A stretch of 64,000 nucleotides of DNA from Bagarius yarrelli (Eukaryota > Chordata > Actinopteri > Siluriformes > Sisoridae): positions 14,927,597-14,991,596 of the forward strand of contig VCAZ01000001.1 of NCBI GenBank assembly GCA_005784505.1, in the 5' to 3' direction. A program made the translations under genes and the position numbers. Within the stretch, counting starts at the first letter, position 1; the number at the start of each line of letters is the position of its first letter. Below are positions 53,024-63,732 of this stretch, piece after piece. The notes under the pieces were generated by a model that ran no database searches, was not told where the DNA came from, and saw only the letters and a program-made list of their open reading frames with translations.

Positions 53024-53509
53024 CTATACGTTATTTTCAAAATCTTTCTTTTTCAATTTATTTTACTATTTGTTTTTAACACGTTTACAAATACATACAA
53101 TAAAACATATAGTTTAAGACACAACAGTTAGAACGCAAATATGATGTTTCTTCAACTGGAGCAAAATAACTAAACATTGTTAAAGAGGTTTCGAAAGTGT
53201 AGAAACTGCGTGACGTTTTTATTGAGGTTTTTCTGATTTCCCAATTTATGTAAAACGTCTGTTAATAAAAATATTTTAATTAATGCTAATTTAAAAATAA
53301 AAAATAAAAACAAGAAATAGGTGCTATGTGCCTGATGGATGGCGTGCTCGATGGGATACAGATGAAAGTTGAAATGAACCAGCAGGGGACGCTGGAACTC
53401 TACCTAACTACATCGTGCTTTTAATAATGGTTTTTTCTGACCGAGTTTATAACTGGCAAAAAAATAGAGACTTGCATTTAAACTTTACATTTATTTAACG
53501 CTGATTATT

Positions 53510-53795
53510 ATGACTGTGTGGATTAGTGCTCATTCAGCTACAATAGTATTAATGAGATCAGACACTAATGTTGGGTGAGGAGGTCTGGGGGTTCAGTCAG
53601 TGTTTAGTGGGGTTGAGTCAGAGTCAGGGTTCTGTACAGGATATTCCAGTCCTTCTACTCCAACCAGTACACACCATGTCTTCATGGAGATCAGGGTTTT
53701 TGTGTACAGGGACATTGTCATGCTGGAAGTGTTTGAGTCTTGAATGACAAATCATACAAAGACATTCTAGATGACTGTGTGCTTCAGACTTTGTG
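53510..53795 (-). pseudogene. Decayed Tc1/mariner-type transposase fragment
   Basis: Minus-strand relative of the 50 kb and 30.6 kb fragments, sharing CTACAATAGTATTAATGAGA and TGGGTGAGGAGGTCTGGGG phrases. Lies between klhl42 and the ZAD-like gene. Confidence 0.55.
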
Positions 53796-54196
53796 GAAAC
53801 AGGTGAACACCCTTATGTGCGTGTGCTGGTGAGGTGGCTAAAATCAACACGAGCTGTAAAGTGTGTACACAGTACACTGTCTTTCTTTTGCACTCTTTCT
53901 GCATTTGCCATTGATTTCACCCCCCTCCTTCCCCACAATTGGGGATCAGAGTGCTAAATTATTTTTATTAGTGCTTGCATTTGAATCTATTTAACTGTTT
54001 GGATTTGATTGAAATGTGGGAAAATAGCATGTGACATCACAGGGGGAACTTTCTTCTATTACGTTGCATCAACATCTTCTTTTAGTCGTTCTGGATCATT
54101 TTCTGCCGTGGAAGCGTTTGTTGAGCACTTTGGAAAAGGAGAAAAACAAAAAACACATTTTACTGATTTTTTTTTGCGGCCCAAAACCTTTGAACA

Positions 54197-54202
54197 TTTA
54201 TT
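54197..54202 (-). terminator. Likely polyadenylation signal of the intronless ZAD-like gene
   Basis: Minus-strand AATAAA begins about 25 bp after the TGA at 54230-54228. The close spacing resembles the compact 3' end of itfg2. It supports the frame being a real transcribed gene, but short AT-rich signals arise by chance here. Confidence 0.4.
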
Positions 54203-54227
54203 TTTGGTTTGTTTTAAAAAATTGAAA

Positions 54228-55412
54228 TCAAATCAAGGTGAATAAATGACCAATATGGTGCATCAGAAGCATCATACGAACTTCTTCAATTTCATCCCCG
54301 CTGGTGTCGACGATCACCGTCTCCACTTGTCCTTCTTGACAGTTGTAAGTATGATCAGAATAGAAGCACGAGCTGTATGCTGGTTCATGAATCCAGGACA
54401 AGTCATCCAGGCACGGGCACTCGCACACTTTCCTCCATTCCAGAAATCCATCATCCCACGTCTCAGCGATCTCCGTCATCTTCTTCCGTGTGGCTGATTG
54501 ACTCCCACTGACTCTACTGATCCGCTCGATACGTCTCCGCTTAGCCCCACCTATTCTCTGATATCTCCTCGATAACCTTAGCTTGGACCTGGCTTTAAGG
54601 AGTATCAGACCAGCCATCGTGACCTCTGGCTTCTTTCGACTCCAGGATTCTCCTGCGTCGACTTTGGCTCCTTTAGTTCTGTGCTTTATGAAGCTGGTTG
54701 CTGCGCTTACACACTTTAAGAACTGAAGAAACGTCGGTGCCACGGTTCTCCATTCATCCAGAACCTTTTCGCATTTGAACTCAGGTGCCAGGTGCGGCTG
54801 CACAGAGGCTTGCGATGCCGACTGAAATTTCTTGCTTATTAAAAATCTGCATTCCTTCTCAACGTTTTTCAGAACCTCATCAATAATCAGCTGGGACTGA
54901 CCAGGAATCTTCATCATATTCTTGGCCAAGACTCTGTGACGTCGTCTGTAAATATTATTCATGAGGGTCCTGAAAGGTTTCCTGGCACGCCTGGTCAGAT
55001 TCAGGACAGCAGCTTCTCTATTGTAAACCTTCATCAGAACTGGTGATGACGTAAGGTTTGCGTCATCAGGTGGCAGATCACGTGTAGGACTTGATGGTTC
55101 CCCTCGTATCTCTCTGGTTTTGCGGCACAAGTCATCAATTTGCGACTTCAGTCGCGTGACCTCTTTAGAAACGCTGTCGTACCTGGTTAGAACTCTTCGG
55201 CAGGAGGTGCAAATCGCTGAACTCCTTTCCTGAAGTTTCCCTACAAACCTCTCGAGCACCACAGTGAACTCAGCTTTGGCTATACTGTCGATACCGCGGA
55301 ATAATCGGTGTTTGTTAGTTTTAGATGGTTTGAAATTTTCTGAGCAGAGTCTACACATGTTTTCAGTCGGTTTCCGGGGGACAAAAAGACTTTCCAGACA
55401 CTCGTCCGCCAT
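54228..55412 (-). CDS. Intronless gene of unknown function with N-terminal ZAD-like zinc module
   Basis: Not recognised as a named gene. Seen: one uninterrupted 394-codon frame with ATG in the context aaaaATGG. Residues 20-71 resemble a ZAD zinc module: Cys20-x2-Cys23 (MCRLCSENF) and Cys68-x2-Cys71 (AICTSCRRVL), followed by a helix to about residue 95. A basic helical block at 137-235 follows (RRARKPFRTLMNNIYRRRHR), then AGLILLKARSKLRLSRRYQRI at 267-287, a likely nuclear signal at 291-294 (KRRR), a Cys cluster at 330-334 and an acidic hydrophobic tail at 365-378 (VETVIVDTSGDEIE) resembling a SUMO-interacting motif. No C2H2 fingers and no membrane segment. An AATAAA lies about 25 bp past the stop. 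Inference: a nuclear DNA- or chromatin-associated protein. From memory the layout recalls the N-terminal halves of large animal proteins that end in a DUF6589 domain, absent here, so it may be a domesticated or truncated transposon-related gene. Retrogene origin is an alternative. Confidence 0.7.
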   Translation of the reverse strand: MADECLESLFVPRKPTENMCRLCSENFKPSKTNKHRLFRGIDSIAKAEFTVVLERFVGKLQERSSAICTSCRRVLTRYDSVSKEVTRLKSQIDDLCRKTREIRGEPSSPTRDLPPDDANLTSSPVLMKVYNREAAVLNLTRRARKPFRTLMNNIYRRRHRVLAKNMMKIPGQSQLIIDEVLKNVEKECRFLISKKFQSASQASVQPHLAPEFKCEKVLDEWRTVAPTFLQFLKCVSAATSFIKHRTKGAKVDAGESWSRKKPEVTMAGLILLKARSKLRLSRRYQRIGGAKRRRIERISRVSGSQSATRKKMTEIAETWDDGFLEWRKVCECPCLDDLSWIHEPAYSSCFYSDHTYNCQEGQVETVIVDTSGDEIEEVRMMLLMHHIGHLFTLI

Positions 55413-55420
55413 TTTTACAG

Positions 55421-55443
55421 CAAATATATATATATATATATAT
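55421..55443. repeat. (TA)n run immediately upstream of the ZAD-like gene ATG
   Basis: A short TA repeat begins about 10 bp upstream of the ATG at 55412-55410. It would lie in the 5' UTR or overlap the core promoter. Confidence 0.8.
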
Positions 55444-56717
55444 TTCGTGAATAAAAACCGGTTCAGTCTCTAATTCAGACGCCACAACCTTGAACTGTTG
55501 GCTGAACGTCTAACACACACAAAGCTGGAAACGCTTCAGACATTTTGAAGTGGTCATGTGATTGGTTGGATTCTGTCAAGTATCCGGAAAACGTGTGTGC
55601 TCGCGCGCGTTTTTAAATAGAAAATGTCGTGGTATCAGATGTAGACGTCATGGACACAACGTGTTGGCTAAATATCTGTTTTTTAAAAAAAATGAAAACA
55701 CTTTTAGTATTTAAAATGTTTTTTGTTTTTTTTTGGGATCCTACCGGATTTCCGGAAGACGTCCGTGTGAAAACGAAGATGTCGTGATTTAATATTCTTG
55801 TGGGTGAATGAAGCCGTCTTGTTTACAATGGTGACAATAAGAACTCATGAGAACCTGTTAAACACCGGATATTACAAATGAATTGAACTTCATGGTACAG
55901 ACTTTTCAGTTTATTCTAATCTTTTTTAAACAAGTGACATATGATTGATTGAGCGCCGGTCTGTCTTTTAAAGACATTACAAATTTACATTTTTCTACAC
56001 ATCTGACACCCGACTGGCATCATAACATTAGGAACAATTTTTCCAGATATTTTTAGATTGTCTTTTAAATTACAAATGTAATAACAAAGTGTGCTGTGAA
56101 ATTCATCACAATGATGGAAAAAGGTTTTCAGAAATCTTAATGTAAAACAAACCATAACAGTAATAATTGTTAATTGCTAATTTATTATTCTAACACATTT
56201 CAAAAATATACTAAAGAATACATTTTCATTTATTACATTAAAAAAATAACCAATAACAAATCATCCCTAAAGGCAGGAGTAAATTTCCAATCATAAAAAA
56301 TGTTCTGTAGTTTCAGTCTGATCAACACAGAAGGAACTATTTATTTCCCTACAAGGATATATTTATAAAAAATATATATAAACAATCCTAACATCAGCCT
56401 TTTATTTCAATGACTGCACTTTTTGAATTAATGTTACTTTAGACCGCTTTATGTAGATGTAGAGATATGAGTTGTATTATTGTGTAGGAGTAAAATGGCA
56501 GTATTGACAGTGTTTAGATTCACTCTTTTAAAAAAAAATAAATAAATAAAATGTGTACCAATGCAGTTAAATCCCGACGATGAAATTCCGGACAACAACT
56601 CCTCGATCCACTGTTTCCGCACGGATTTAATATGTGAGCGCACGCTAGTGCTTTTTTAAAACGAATAATAAACAAGTCGCAGGATATTAGAATCAAGGTT
56701 GTTTTTATTTCGACGGG
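55444..56717. other. Divergent intergenic region, ZAD-like gene / cwf19l1
   Basis: About 1.3 kb between the two start codons. Holds CG-containing patches near 55,560-55,610, 55,735-55,800 and 56,570-56,650, separated by AT-rich DNA. No exon seen. Confidence 0.55.
55735..55800. promoter_or_regulatory. CG-containing promoter-like patch between the ZAD-like gene and cwf19l1
   Basis: Within AT-rich DNA this patch holds TTCCGGAAG (ETS-type) and GACGTC. It lies about 330 bp upstream of the ZAD-like gene (minus) and about 920 bp upstream of the cwf19l1 ATG (plus). It could drive the ZAD-like gene; a bidirectional role is only a possibility. A second ETS-like ATTCCGG lies at 56585-56591, nearer cwf19l1. 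Confidence 0.3.
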
Positions 56718-59700
56718 ATGGAGGAAAAGCCTTTAAGGGTGTAAGTTTGAGGTTAATTTATAGAACCGTTTCCATTTGTTTCTTTTATTTTTACATATAA
56801 GAACGTTTGTAAAGCCGCGGATAGTGAAACACTAGGCACGAGTTCTGGAGTAAAGCCACGTGTTGTTCTATGTTTTTACTTGGTTTAATTAAAGATTTAA
56901 TGTTTTATTCTTCCTTCTGTATGTTGAAGTCTCGCTTGCGGTGATGTCGAAGGCAGAATCAGCGCTTTGTTTAACCGGGTGAATACAATCCAGAAAAAGA
57001 GCGGAGAGTTTGATGTAAGTTTGTATTTCAGTCTCTGTAGAAACTCCATTTGCACAGCACAGGGGAACCAGGACGGCTTGTTAGTGCCACGTTTAGTTAA
57101 AAAACAATAACAGATTATTTCAGTGGCTACTGAATCAAACACACCTGAACTAGTTCATCAAGCTGCTGCTTATGTGTTGAGGTGAATTAGCGCTAAACTC
57201 CTCAGTCCCCCGAGCCGCCAGCGAATCGACTCACTCCTGGATTAATGGCTTGATTATCAGGAGGAGTTCAGTTAACTTTTACTTTAGGTTTAGGATTAAG
57301 TTTAGCGTTATGACAATAATCAGTTCGGTTGCGCTAAAAGACAAAGAATTTCTTTATTGTTAAACACCCAAACAATATCCCAAATCCATTTCCCGCATCC
57401 TCATCCTTTAAACATTATTCTTAAATATCACGACTTTATCCTCATCCTTTAAACATTATTCTTAAATATCACGACTTTAATCTCATTTTTATTGCTTCAT
57501 CCTCCTAATTTAAACACTATCCTCAAGATATTATGCATTTAACCTTTTTTTTTCTGTGACTTTATCCTCATCATTTTAATGGTATTTTCAAAATATTATT
57601 TTAATCGCAGAGTTCAGATTTTATCCTCCTAATTTGAACGTTATTCTCAAAATATTACGACCATAAACTCGTATTTCTACAACTTTATCCTCATCAATTT
57701 AGTTATTCTCAAAATATTATTTTAATTTCTGATTTCTCTGATTTTTTTCCTATCATTTGCCTTTATCTCGTATTTCTACGACTTTATCCTCCTAATTTAA
57801 ACGTTATTCTCAAAATATGATGCATTTAATTTTCTTTCTACGATTTTATCCTCATCATTTCAACATTATTTTCAAAATAATGCGACGTTAATCTCAGTTC
57901 AGAGTTTATCTTCATAATTTTAACGTTATTCTCAGTTATTTTAATTTCTGATTTCTCTGATTTTTTTCATATCATTTAAACATTATTCTCAAAACGTCTT
58001 TAATCTTTAATCTCATATTTTCATGACTTTATCCTAATTTAAAATTATTCCTAAAATATTATGACTATAAACTCGTATTCTACGACTTTATTCTCATTAT
58101 TTTAACGTTATTCTCAAAATACTACTTTAATCTTGTATTTTTACAACTTTATCCCCATCATTTGAACATTATTCTTAAAATATATTACTTTTTTATGACA
58201 TCATTATAACTTTAATCTTCTATTTCTTTAACTTTATTCCCATCATTTTAACGTTATTCTCGATATTACTTTAGTCTCGTATAGACTTTAATTTTGTACC
58301 TGTTCGTTTTTTTTGTTTTGTTTTTTTTGTAGAGCAAAACAGCGAATGACTCCATTGTGTTTCTCTTCCAGCTGCTTTTGTGTGTCGGAGATTTTTTCGG
58401 GACGTCTCAGGAGGCTGAAGCTGAATGGGTGGCGTACAAGTCTGGAGCTAAGAAAGGTGTTCACATCTCAGCAGCACGGAGGCTTCAAATGTCACTGAGC
58501 CTGAAGACCTTTTGTATTTAGAATTTTTCTCTTGCATTCTTTACACTTCAGCTCCTATTCACACCTACATTCTGGGAGCTGCGAGTCAGGAGACGCTGAA
58601 ATATTTCCCCAGCTCGGATGGATGTGAACTGGCAGATAATATCATCTATCTAGGTAAACTTGGGGGGGGGGTCCAACTTATAGTAATAATATTCGTGTTT
58701 TATTGTTTGTTAATCATCTGTACAGTGTTGATCTCAGTGAGGACATGACGGACAGTTAAAAAACAGAAGAGTTGTTAATTTTGGAAATGTGATGGTGTTT
58801 GTGTTGTTTTGATCAACAGTAATACAGACAAGCCATATGATATTAAAACCATAAGACCTGCTCTGTAAACAGCTTTTTTCTTATTGTATAAATAACAACT
58901 TACATTTACATTTTTGCTTCAAAGAATCACAGAAAATCTTACAACCACAAATAGCCTGGGTACAAAAATAAGCAACCTGTCACACCATCATAACCTAGAC
59001 AAAATAGAAAGCATAACAGAATGCACTGGGATTTTCAGGAAGTTTAAGATAGTCCTTTAAATAACGTTCAGTTATTCTATTATATAAATCACTATATTGA
59101 TTATTCTGTATATATTGTTATATCGATTATATATATCAATATGTATTGATATTTTTCATCAACATCAGCTTCAAAAAATTTGCACTTTTTAATTAAAGTT
59201 TATAACTTGAGAACTGGGTGAGAATTATGAATAATTTTAATAAAAACTTCAGTAAGTTGTAAAAAGAAAAAGGCAGCAAAACTTGGGGGGGGGGTTGATT
59301 CTTGGGTTATAAAATAAAAGTATGGCGCATTAAATTTAATATTGAAATTCTCAATTGAATAAATAGGTGTGCACATATATTTAAAAATATTTTGATGCAT
59401 ATTGGAAAATTATTTTGGCCTATTTAGTGTACTTAAGTTTTTTTAAATATATATTTTTTTATTTACGGTTTACCGAAACGAGTACGAAACAAGCTGTTAT
59501 AAAGCGGTCGTGTGCTGAACTTATCCAGTCATGTTTGTTGACGTCAAAAATATGCCAGTAGGAATCATTTTAATGCAGGGTTTAGGAATGTGAAGTGTAA
59601 ATACAAAGGCCAGGATTCAGCATTAACCCCAGGTAAAATATAAGCAGTGTGAAAGCTTTTGCAACATAACCCAAGATTCTGTTTCCCTTAATGATCAGAG

Positions 59701-62700
59701 GGGAAATATGTTGTGTAAAAGTAGTTAAAGCTGTATTATAATGTTTTACTTTTGTACGCCGGACTAATGAGTGATTTTCCTGTGTTGGTTTTAGGGAGAA
59801 GAGGAGTTTTCACAGGTGCATCAGGCCTACAGGTGGCGTACGTCAGCGGTAAAGAGGCTCAGCAGGAGCCGGCGCCCGCTCACTGCTTCACTGCCAAAGA
59901 TCTCGTCTCCCTCATCACTCCCCTGGTGTCAAACTCGAAGTTTAAAGGGGTCGACATCCTCCTGACCTCACAGTGGCCTCGAGGAGTGTGGCAGTATGGG
60001 AACAATCCGGCAAGTCTTTTCGACTTCAGACATTACATCATCTCCGTCTGCGGTTTTCGTGTGCTATATTCACTTTATTCCCACAATAATTGTCTCCTTT
60101 TTTTTTTTAGGACATTAACACTAAGTTTTGTGGTGTTTCCTCCATTGGAAATCTGGCTGAAAAGCTGAAACCTCGCTACCACTTTGCTGGAATGGAAGGA
60201 GTTTACTACGAGCGACTGCCGTACAGGTGTGGACGACTAATGACTTCTTTTTCAGTGTTTTGTATGTGATGTATTTAATTTTATTATTATTAACCTGCAC
60301 AGGAACCATATGGTCCTCCAGGAAAATGCACAGCATGTCAGTAGATTCATCGCACTGGCTACCGTTAACAACCCTGCCAAGAAGAAGGTAGACTGGGTTC
60401 TGTCAGAGCACTAAATGCTGCATTTACACTGCAGATCTTGATGCACAGTTCCGATTTTGTGACTATACCCTGTTATTTTGACGATCCGCCTACATCATCT
60501 TTCAAAACTATCCCTTATCTGATATCCGCTTTTACAATATACACCCAAACAGCCCAAGGTAGACGTACCGGAAAAGGAAGAAAATGGTGCGATAATCAAT
60601 GGACGCAGTGACGAAGTTGAAATTTGCTTAATATGTGATGTCATGCACCTCTGATGCTTATTCAACGATATTTGATTCGGTTGACATAGAATAACCTGAC
60701 CCACATTGGAGCAAAAGTCGGAATTGGATCACTCAGTACATGCAGGTGTAAATGTGGCCAAAATTTGTACTGGAACTGGTGTGGGACAAAGAAATGTTCT
60801 TTTTTTTTTGTAGTACTTGTATGCGTTCAATATTGTCCCGATGAAAAGCATGGAGCCAGTCGCTTTGGTCAAACAGCCTGAGGACGTCACTGAGAACCCG
60901 TACAGGAGAGTGATGAAGGACGGCAGAGAGGAGAAACTGCTTCCATCTGCCGGTGCCGGAGAGGTGTGTTTGAATGTGTGTGTGTTTGTGTAAAAAATGG
61001 TTAAATCTTCCCTAAAAGAAGGTCCCTTTCCTGATCTGGTCAGTAGGGTGTTTTTTGCCCCTATAGTATTTTAGGGAAACAGTGTTAGAAGTATAATACT
61101 CCTACTGTGGGAATTGGATATTAAGAGTACTGCTTAAATATGAACCCTTGTGTCGATCAGGAGGAGCCAGCATCTCAGTTCTTCTTCGATTTGGGAGAGA
61201 AGAAGCCGCAGCATCATCGACACCAGCAACATCAGGGCTCAGGGAGAAAGAGGCTGTCTGAAGTGGACGGATCCTTTCAACACAAACAGCCCCGTAAACA
61301 CCGTGAGTCCTTTCTTCTCATCACATGCCAACTGTTAGTATGACTTTTTGTTTTTTTTAACCAGTCGCAAATGTTCGCTCTGTGATTATGGTATTGGACT
61401 GATCAAAAGGTTGTAAGTTTAAGTCCCAAGATCTGAGATATATTATTGAGTGTGTATTTAGGAATGACATCACTCGACGTCAATGGAAATGCCATCACTG
61501 TTTGCTAAAGTTATTTTAAAGTTATCTTACTAAATAAAGCATTTATGAGACCATTCTATTGGGCTGAATGATTTAAATAATGTAAATCAGTTTTTTTCTC
61601 TTTATCTTGCTCACCTCAGCTCAGCCAACTGGACCGTGCTGGTTCTGTTTAGCCAGTCCCGAGGTGGAGAAGCACCTAGTCATTAGCATTGGGACACACG
61701 TGAGTTCCACATCGTACACACCCGACTGTTTGAGACAAAGAGCAGCGTAACACTGTGACCACAAACATGCATATTTTTTTTTCTCAGTGTTACATGGCGC
61801 TGGCTAAAGGTGGCCTGACTCCTGACCACGTGCTTCTCCTGCCTATCGGACATTACCAGTCTGTGGTAGAGCTCCCCTCAGAGGCAATAGACGAATTGCA
61901 GAAATACAAAAGTGCCGTCAGGAATCTCTACAAGAGCCGAGGCCGACGCTGCATCCTGTTCGAGAGGAATTACCGCAGCCAGCATCTTCAGCTCCAGGTG
62001 CTGTGGCTCCTCCGCTCTCACTCTGACATACTCACTACCAACACCACAAGCATGCATCACTAAAATTATTACTCAAACTGTTTTTTATTTTAATCACAAT
62101 TCATGCTTATTAATTAATGCCATTGATCCTGTATCTCTTGCTAATGAGGATGTGCTAGATTTACAGCTTTTCATGTGTATGCAGGAAGCTCTCTAGGTAA
62201 AAAATGATTGTCTCTGCTGTAGCAAGTTGTGCTTCTTTAAAGGGAGCAATGGGTGTTTTACCATATCTTTTATGCGAATGAGTGGTGCAATAAATACATT
62301 ATAACCACTGCTTTTTTAAGGAGTAAATATGTATAAATAATATTAAATATTATTATGTCCAGTGTTCGCCATGTTTGGTGTAAGGTCAATGGCTATATGA
62401 TGTAAGCCAATTGAACTTCAAAGGGTTGATAGGAAATGGCGAGCTTATAAAAAATACCCTGTTTTGACTGCTGACATTCCTTTATAATTTATAAAAAACC
62501 TTTCCTTTACCTCTATTTCTGCAAGCCAATAATTAAATTATTTCGAATGATTTGCGAAGGAAGTGAAAGTGCACAGCATTGGAACAAACAGTAGTAACAA
62601 CAATTTAATGTCCGATAAATATTTACTAACCTCGTTAAAATTATTATTTGTTTAAAGAACTATTTTTTTGGTATTCAGCTCCTATTAGAGCTTTGTGTTA

Positions 62701-63201
62701 TAAAGTCAGTTTGTGTGTGTGTGTCGTGGCAGCTGACCGTATGGCCAGCCCCGTAAAGCCCTGGGGTCGGTCCAACAGCACCACGTAAATAAAATCACGT
62801 GAGCCTGTGATAATCCACCCAAAGTAGGACTGAGATCCCAGAGCCTCCGGTTTTCTGCTGGTCTTCAGACTCACTGACATCTTCATCAGTTTAAGTCTGA
62901 GCAGATAAATACTGTCTGTCCTGACGATCACTCAGTCTGAGGGACACATTCCCAATGATGACCAGACAATAATCTGAACACGTCTATAAAATAAGTTTTA
63001 TAAATAATGTGTTGCATTATCTTGGTTTTTCTTTCGTATGTGATGAGGGAATAATGCATAACGCTGTAATGTTTTATAATATTGTGTAGAACATTGTTAG
63101 CGTTCCTGTCCTTAAATCAGCAACTACCTCACTGCAGCATATCCTTACACCTGTACAAGAAATATACGAAAAGTAGTGAACCAAAGGTTGATGCAACCTG
63201 T

Positions 63202-63241
<40 letters not shown>

Positions 63242-63274
63242 TGTGGGTGTGTGTCTGTGTGTGTCTGTGTGTTT

Positions 63275-63316
<42 letters not shown>

Positions 63317-63450
63317 ATCCTGGTTGGCAGGTGGTGCCTGTTCCCATGGAGACGTGCAGTACAGAAGACATTAAAGAGGCATTTATGGTGCAGGCTCAGG
63401 AGCAGCAGATGGAGTTGATGGAGATTCCAGAACACACTGACCTCAAACAG
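56718..63450 (+). CDS. cwf19l1: cwf19l1, CWF19-like protein 1 (5' 12 coding exons; 3' end beyond window)
   Basis: Seen: exons 56718-56740, 56930-57014, 58372-58456, 58552-58653, 59795-60009, 60111-60226, 60303-60387, 60814-60963, 61161-61302, 61620-61699, 61788-61997 and 63331-63450 join in frame for 471 codons without a stop. The N-terminal part (LACGDVEGRISALFNRV, LLLCVGDFFG, KGVDILLTSQWP) is the calcineurin-like phosphoesterase-type domain. CwfJ-type sequence starts near residue 336 (CWFC at 341-344, HLVISIGTHCYMALAKGGL), with the HIT-like strand HLQLQ at 427-431 and ending in window at EIPEHTDLKQ. Known: the CWF19/Drn1 family associates with the spliceosome and lariat debranching; human CWF19L1 loss causes recessive ataxia. 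By comparison with human (about 538 aa), roughly 70 residues are missing to the right. Intron 5 (60010-60110) must be GC-AG. Identity is near certain. Confidence 0.95.
57395..58300 (+). repeat. Degenerate ~70 bp tandem array in cwf19l1 intron 2
   Basis: About a dozen imperfect copies follow one another. Each has the phrases TTTATCCTCATCATTT, AACATTATTCTCAAAATATT and CTTTAATCTCGTATTTCTACGA in that order. The first two units (about 57,396-57,480) are nearly identical 42-mers; later ones are diverged and some are truncated. The array fills most of intron 2 (57015-58371). Confidence 0.85.
61998..63330 (+). other. cwf19l1 intron 11
   Basis: Mostly AT-rich. Contains a minus-strand open frame at 62,698-62,931 with protein-like composition, and the GT microsatellite next to exon 12. 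Confidence 0.6.
63204..63314 (+). repeat. (GT)n microsatellite before cwf19l1 exon 12
   Basis: About 110 bp of GT with few interruptions ends 16 bp before the acceptor AG of exon 12 (63331). Confidence 0.95.
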
Positions 63451-63732
63451 GTAACACGGAGCAGCACGTGATAAAACTGTAGCACCCCAGTTATTTATTC
63501 AAATAATAAGCCACCAGTCCACTCACACCACTTTCACACAGAGTGCATGTGTTACATTACTGACCTACTGAGTTTAGTTAACATACTTCTTGAGTAGGTA
63601 CTAAATACTACATTTGAGTTACTTTATTCTACTTAATCATACTATACACAGCATGTACTTGCAGTTTAAAGGTATGAATGAAATTTGGATGTACTAAATC
63701 TGTCATGACATCACAGGAACACAAATTTGACG

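Larger units (their letters stand above)
52604..54196. other. klhl42 upstream region
   Basis: Contains the E-box and CRE-like sites listed separately, then AT-rich DNA and a Tc1-like fragment. No coding sequence recognised; plus-strand frames at 54,009-54,245 are opposite to or beyond the ZAD-like gene's end and look accidental. Confidence 0.55.

Noticed and set aside
54009..54245. Plus-strand 78-codon frame overlapping the ZAD-like gene end
   Set aside because: No homology, lies over the gene's 3' flank and ends in the opposite-strand coding tail.
63082..63471. 129-codon frame with Cys-Val repeats
   Set aside because: Only the last 40 codons are cwf19l1 exon 12; the rest reads through intron and the GT repeat.
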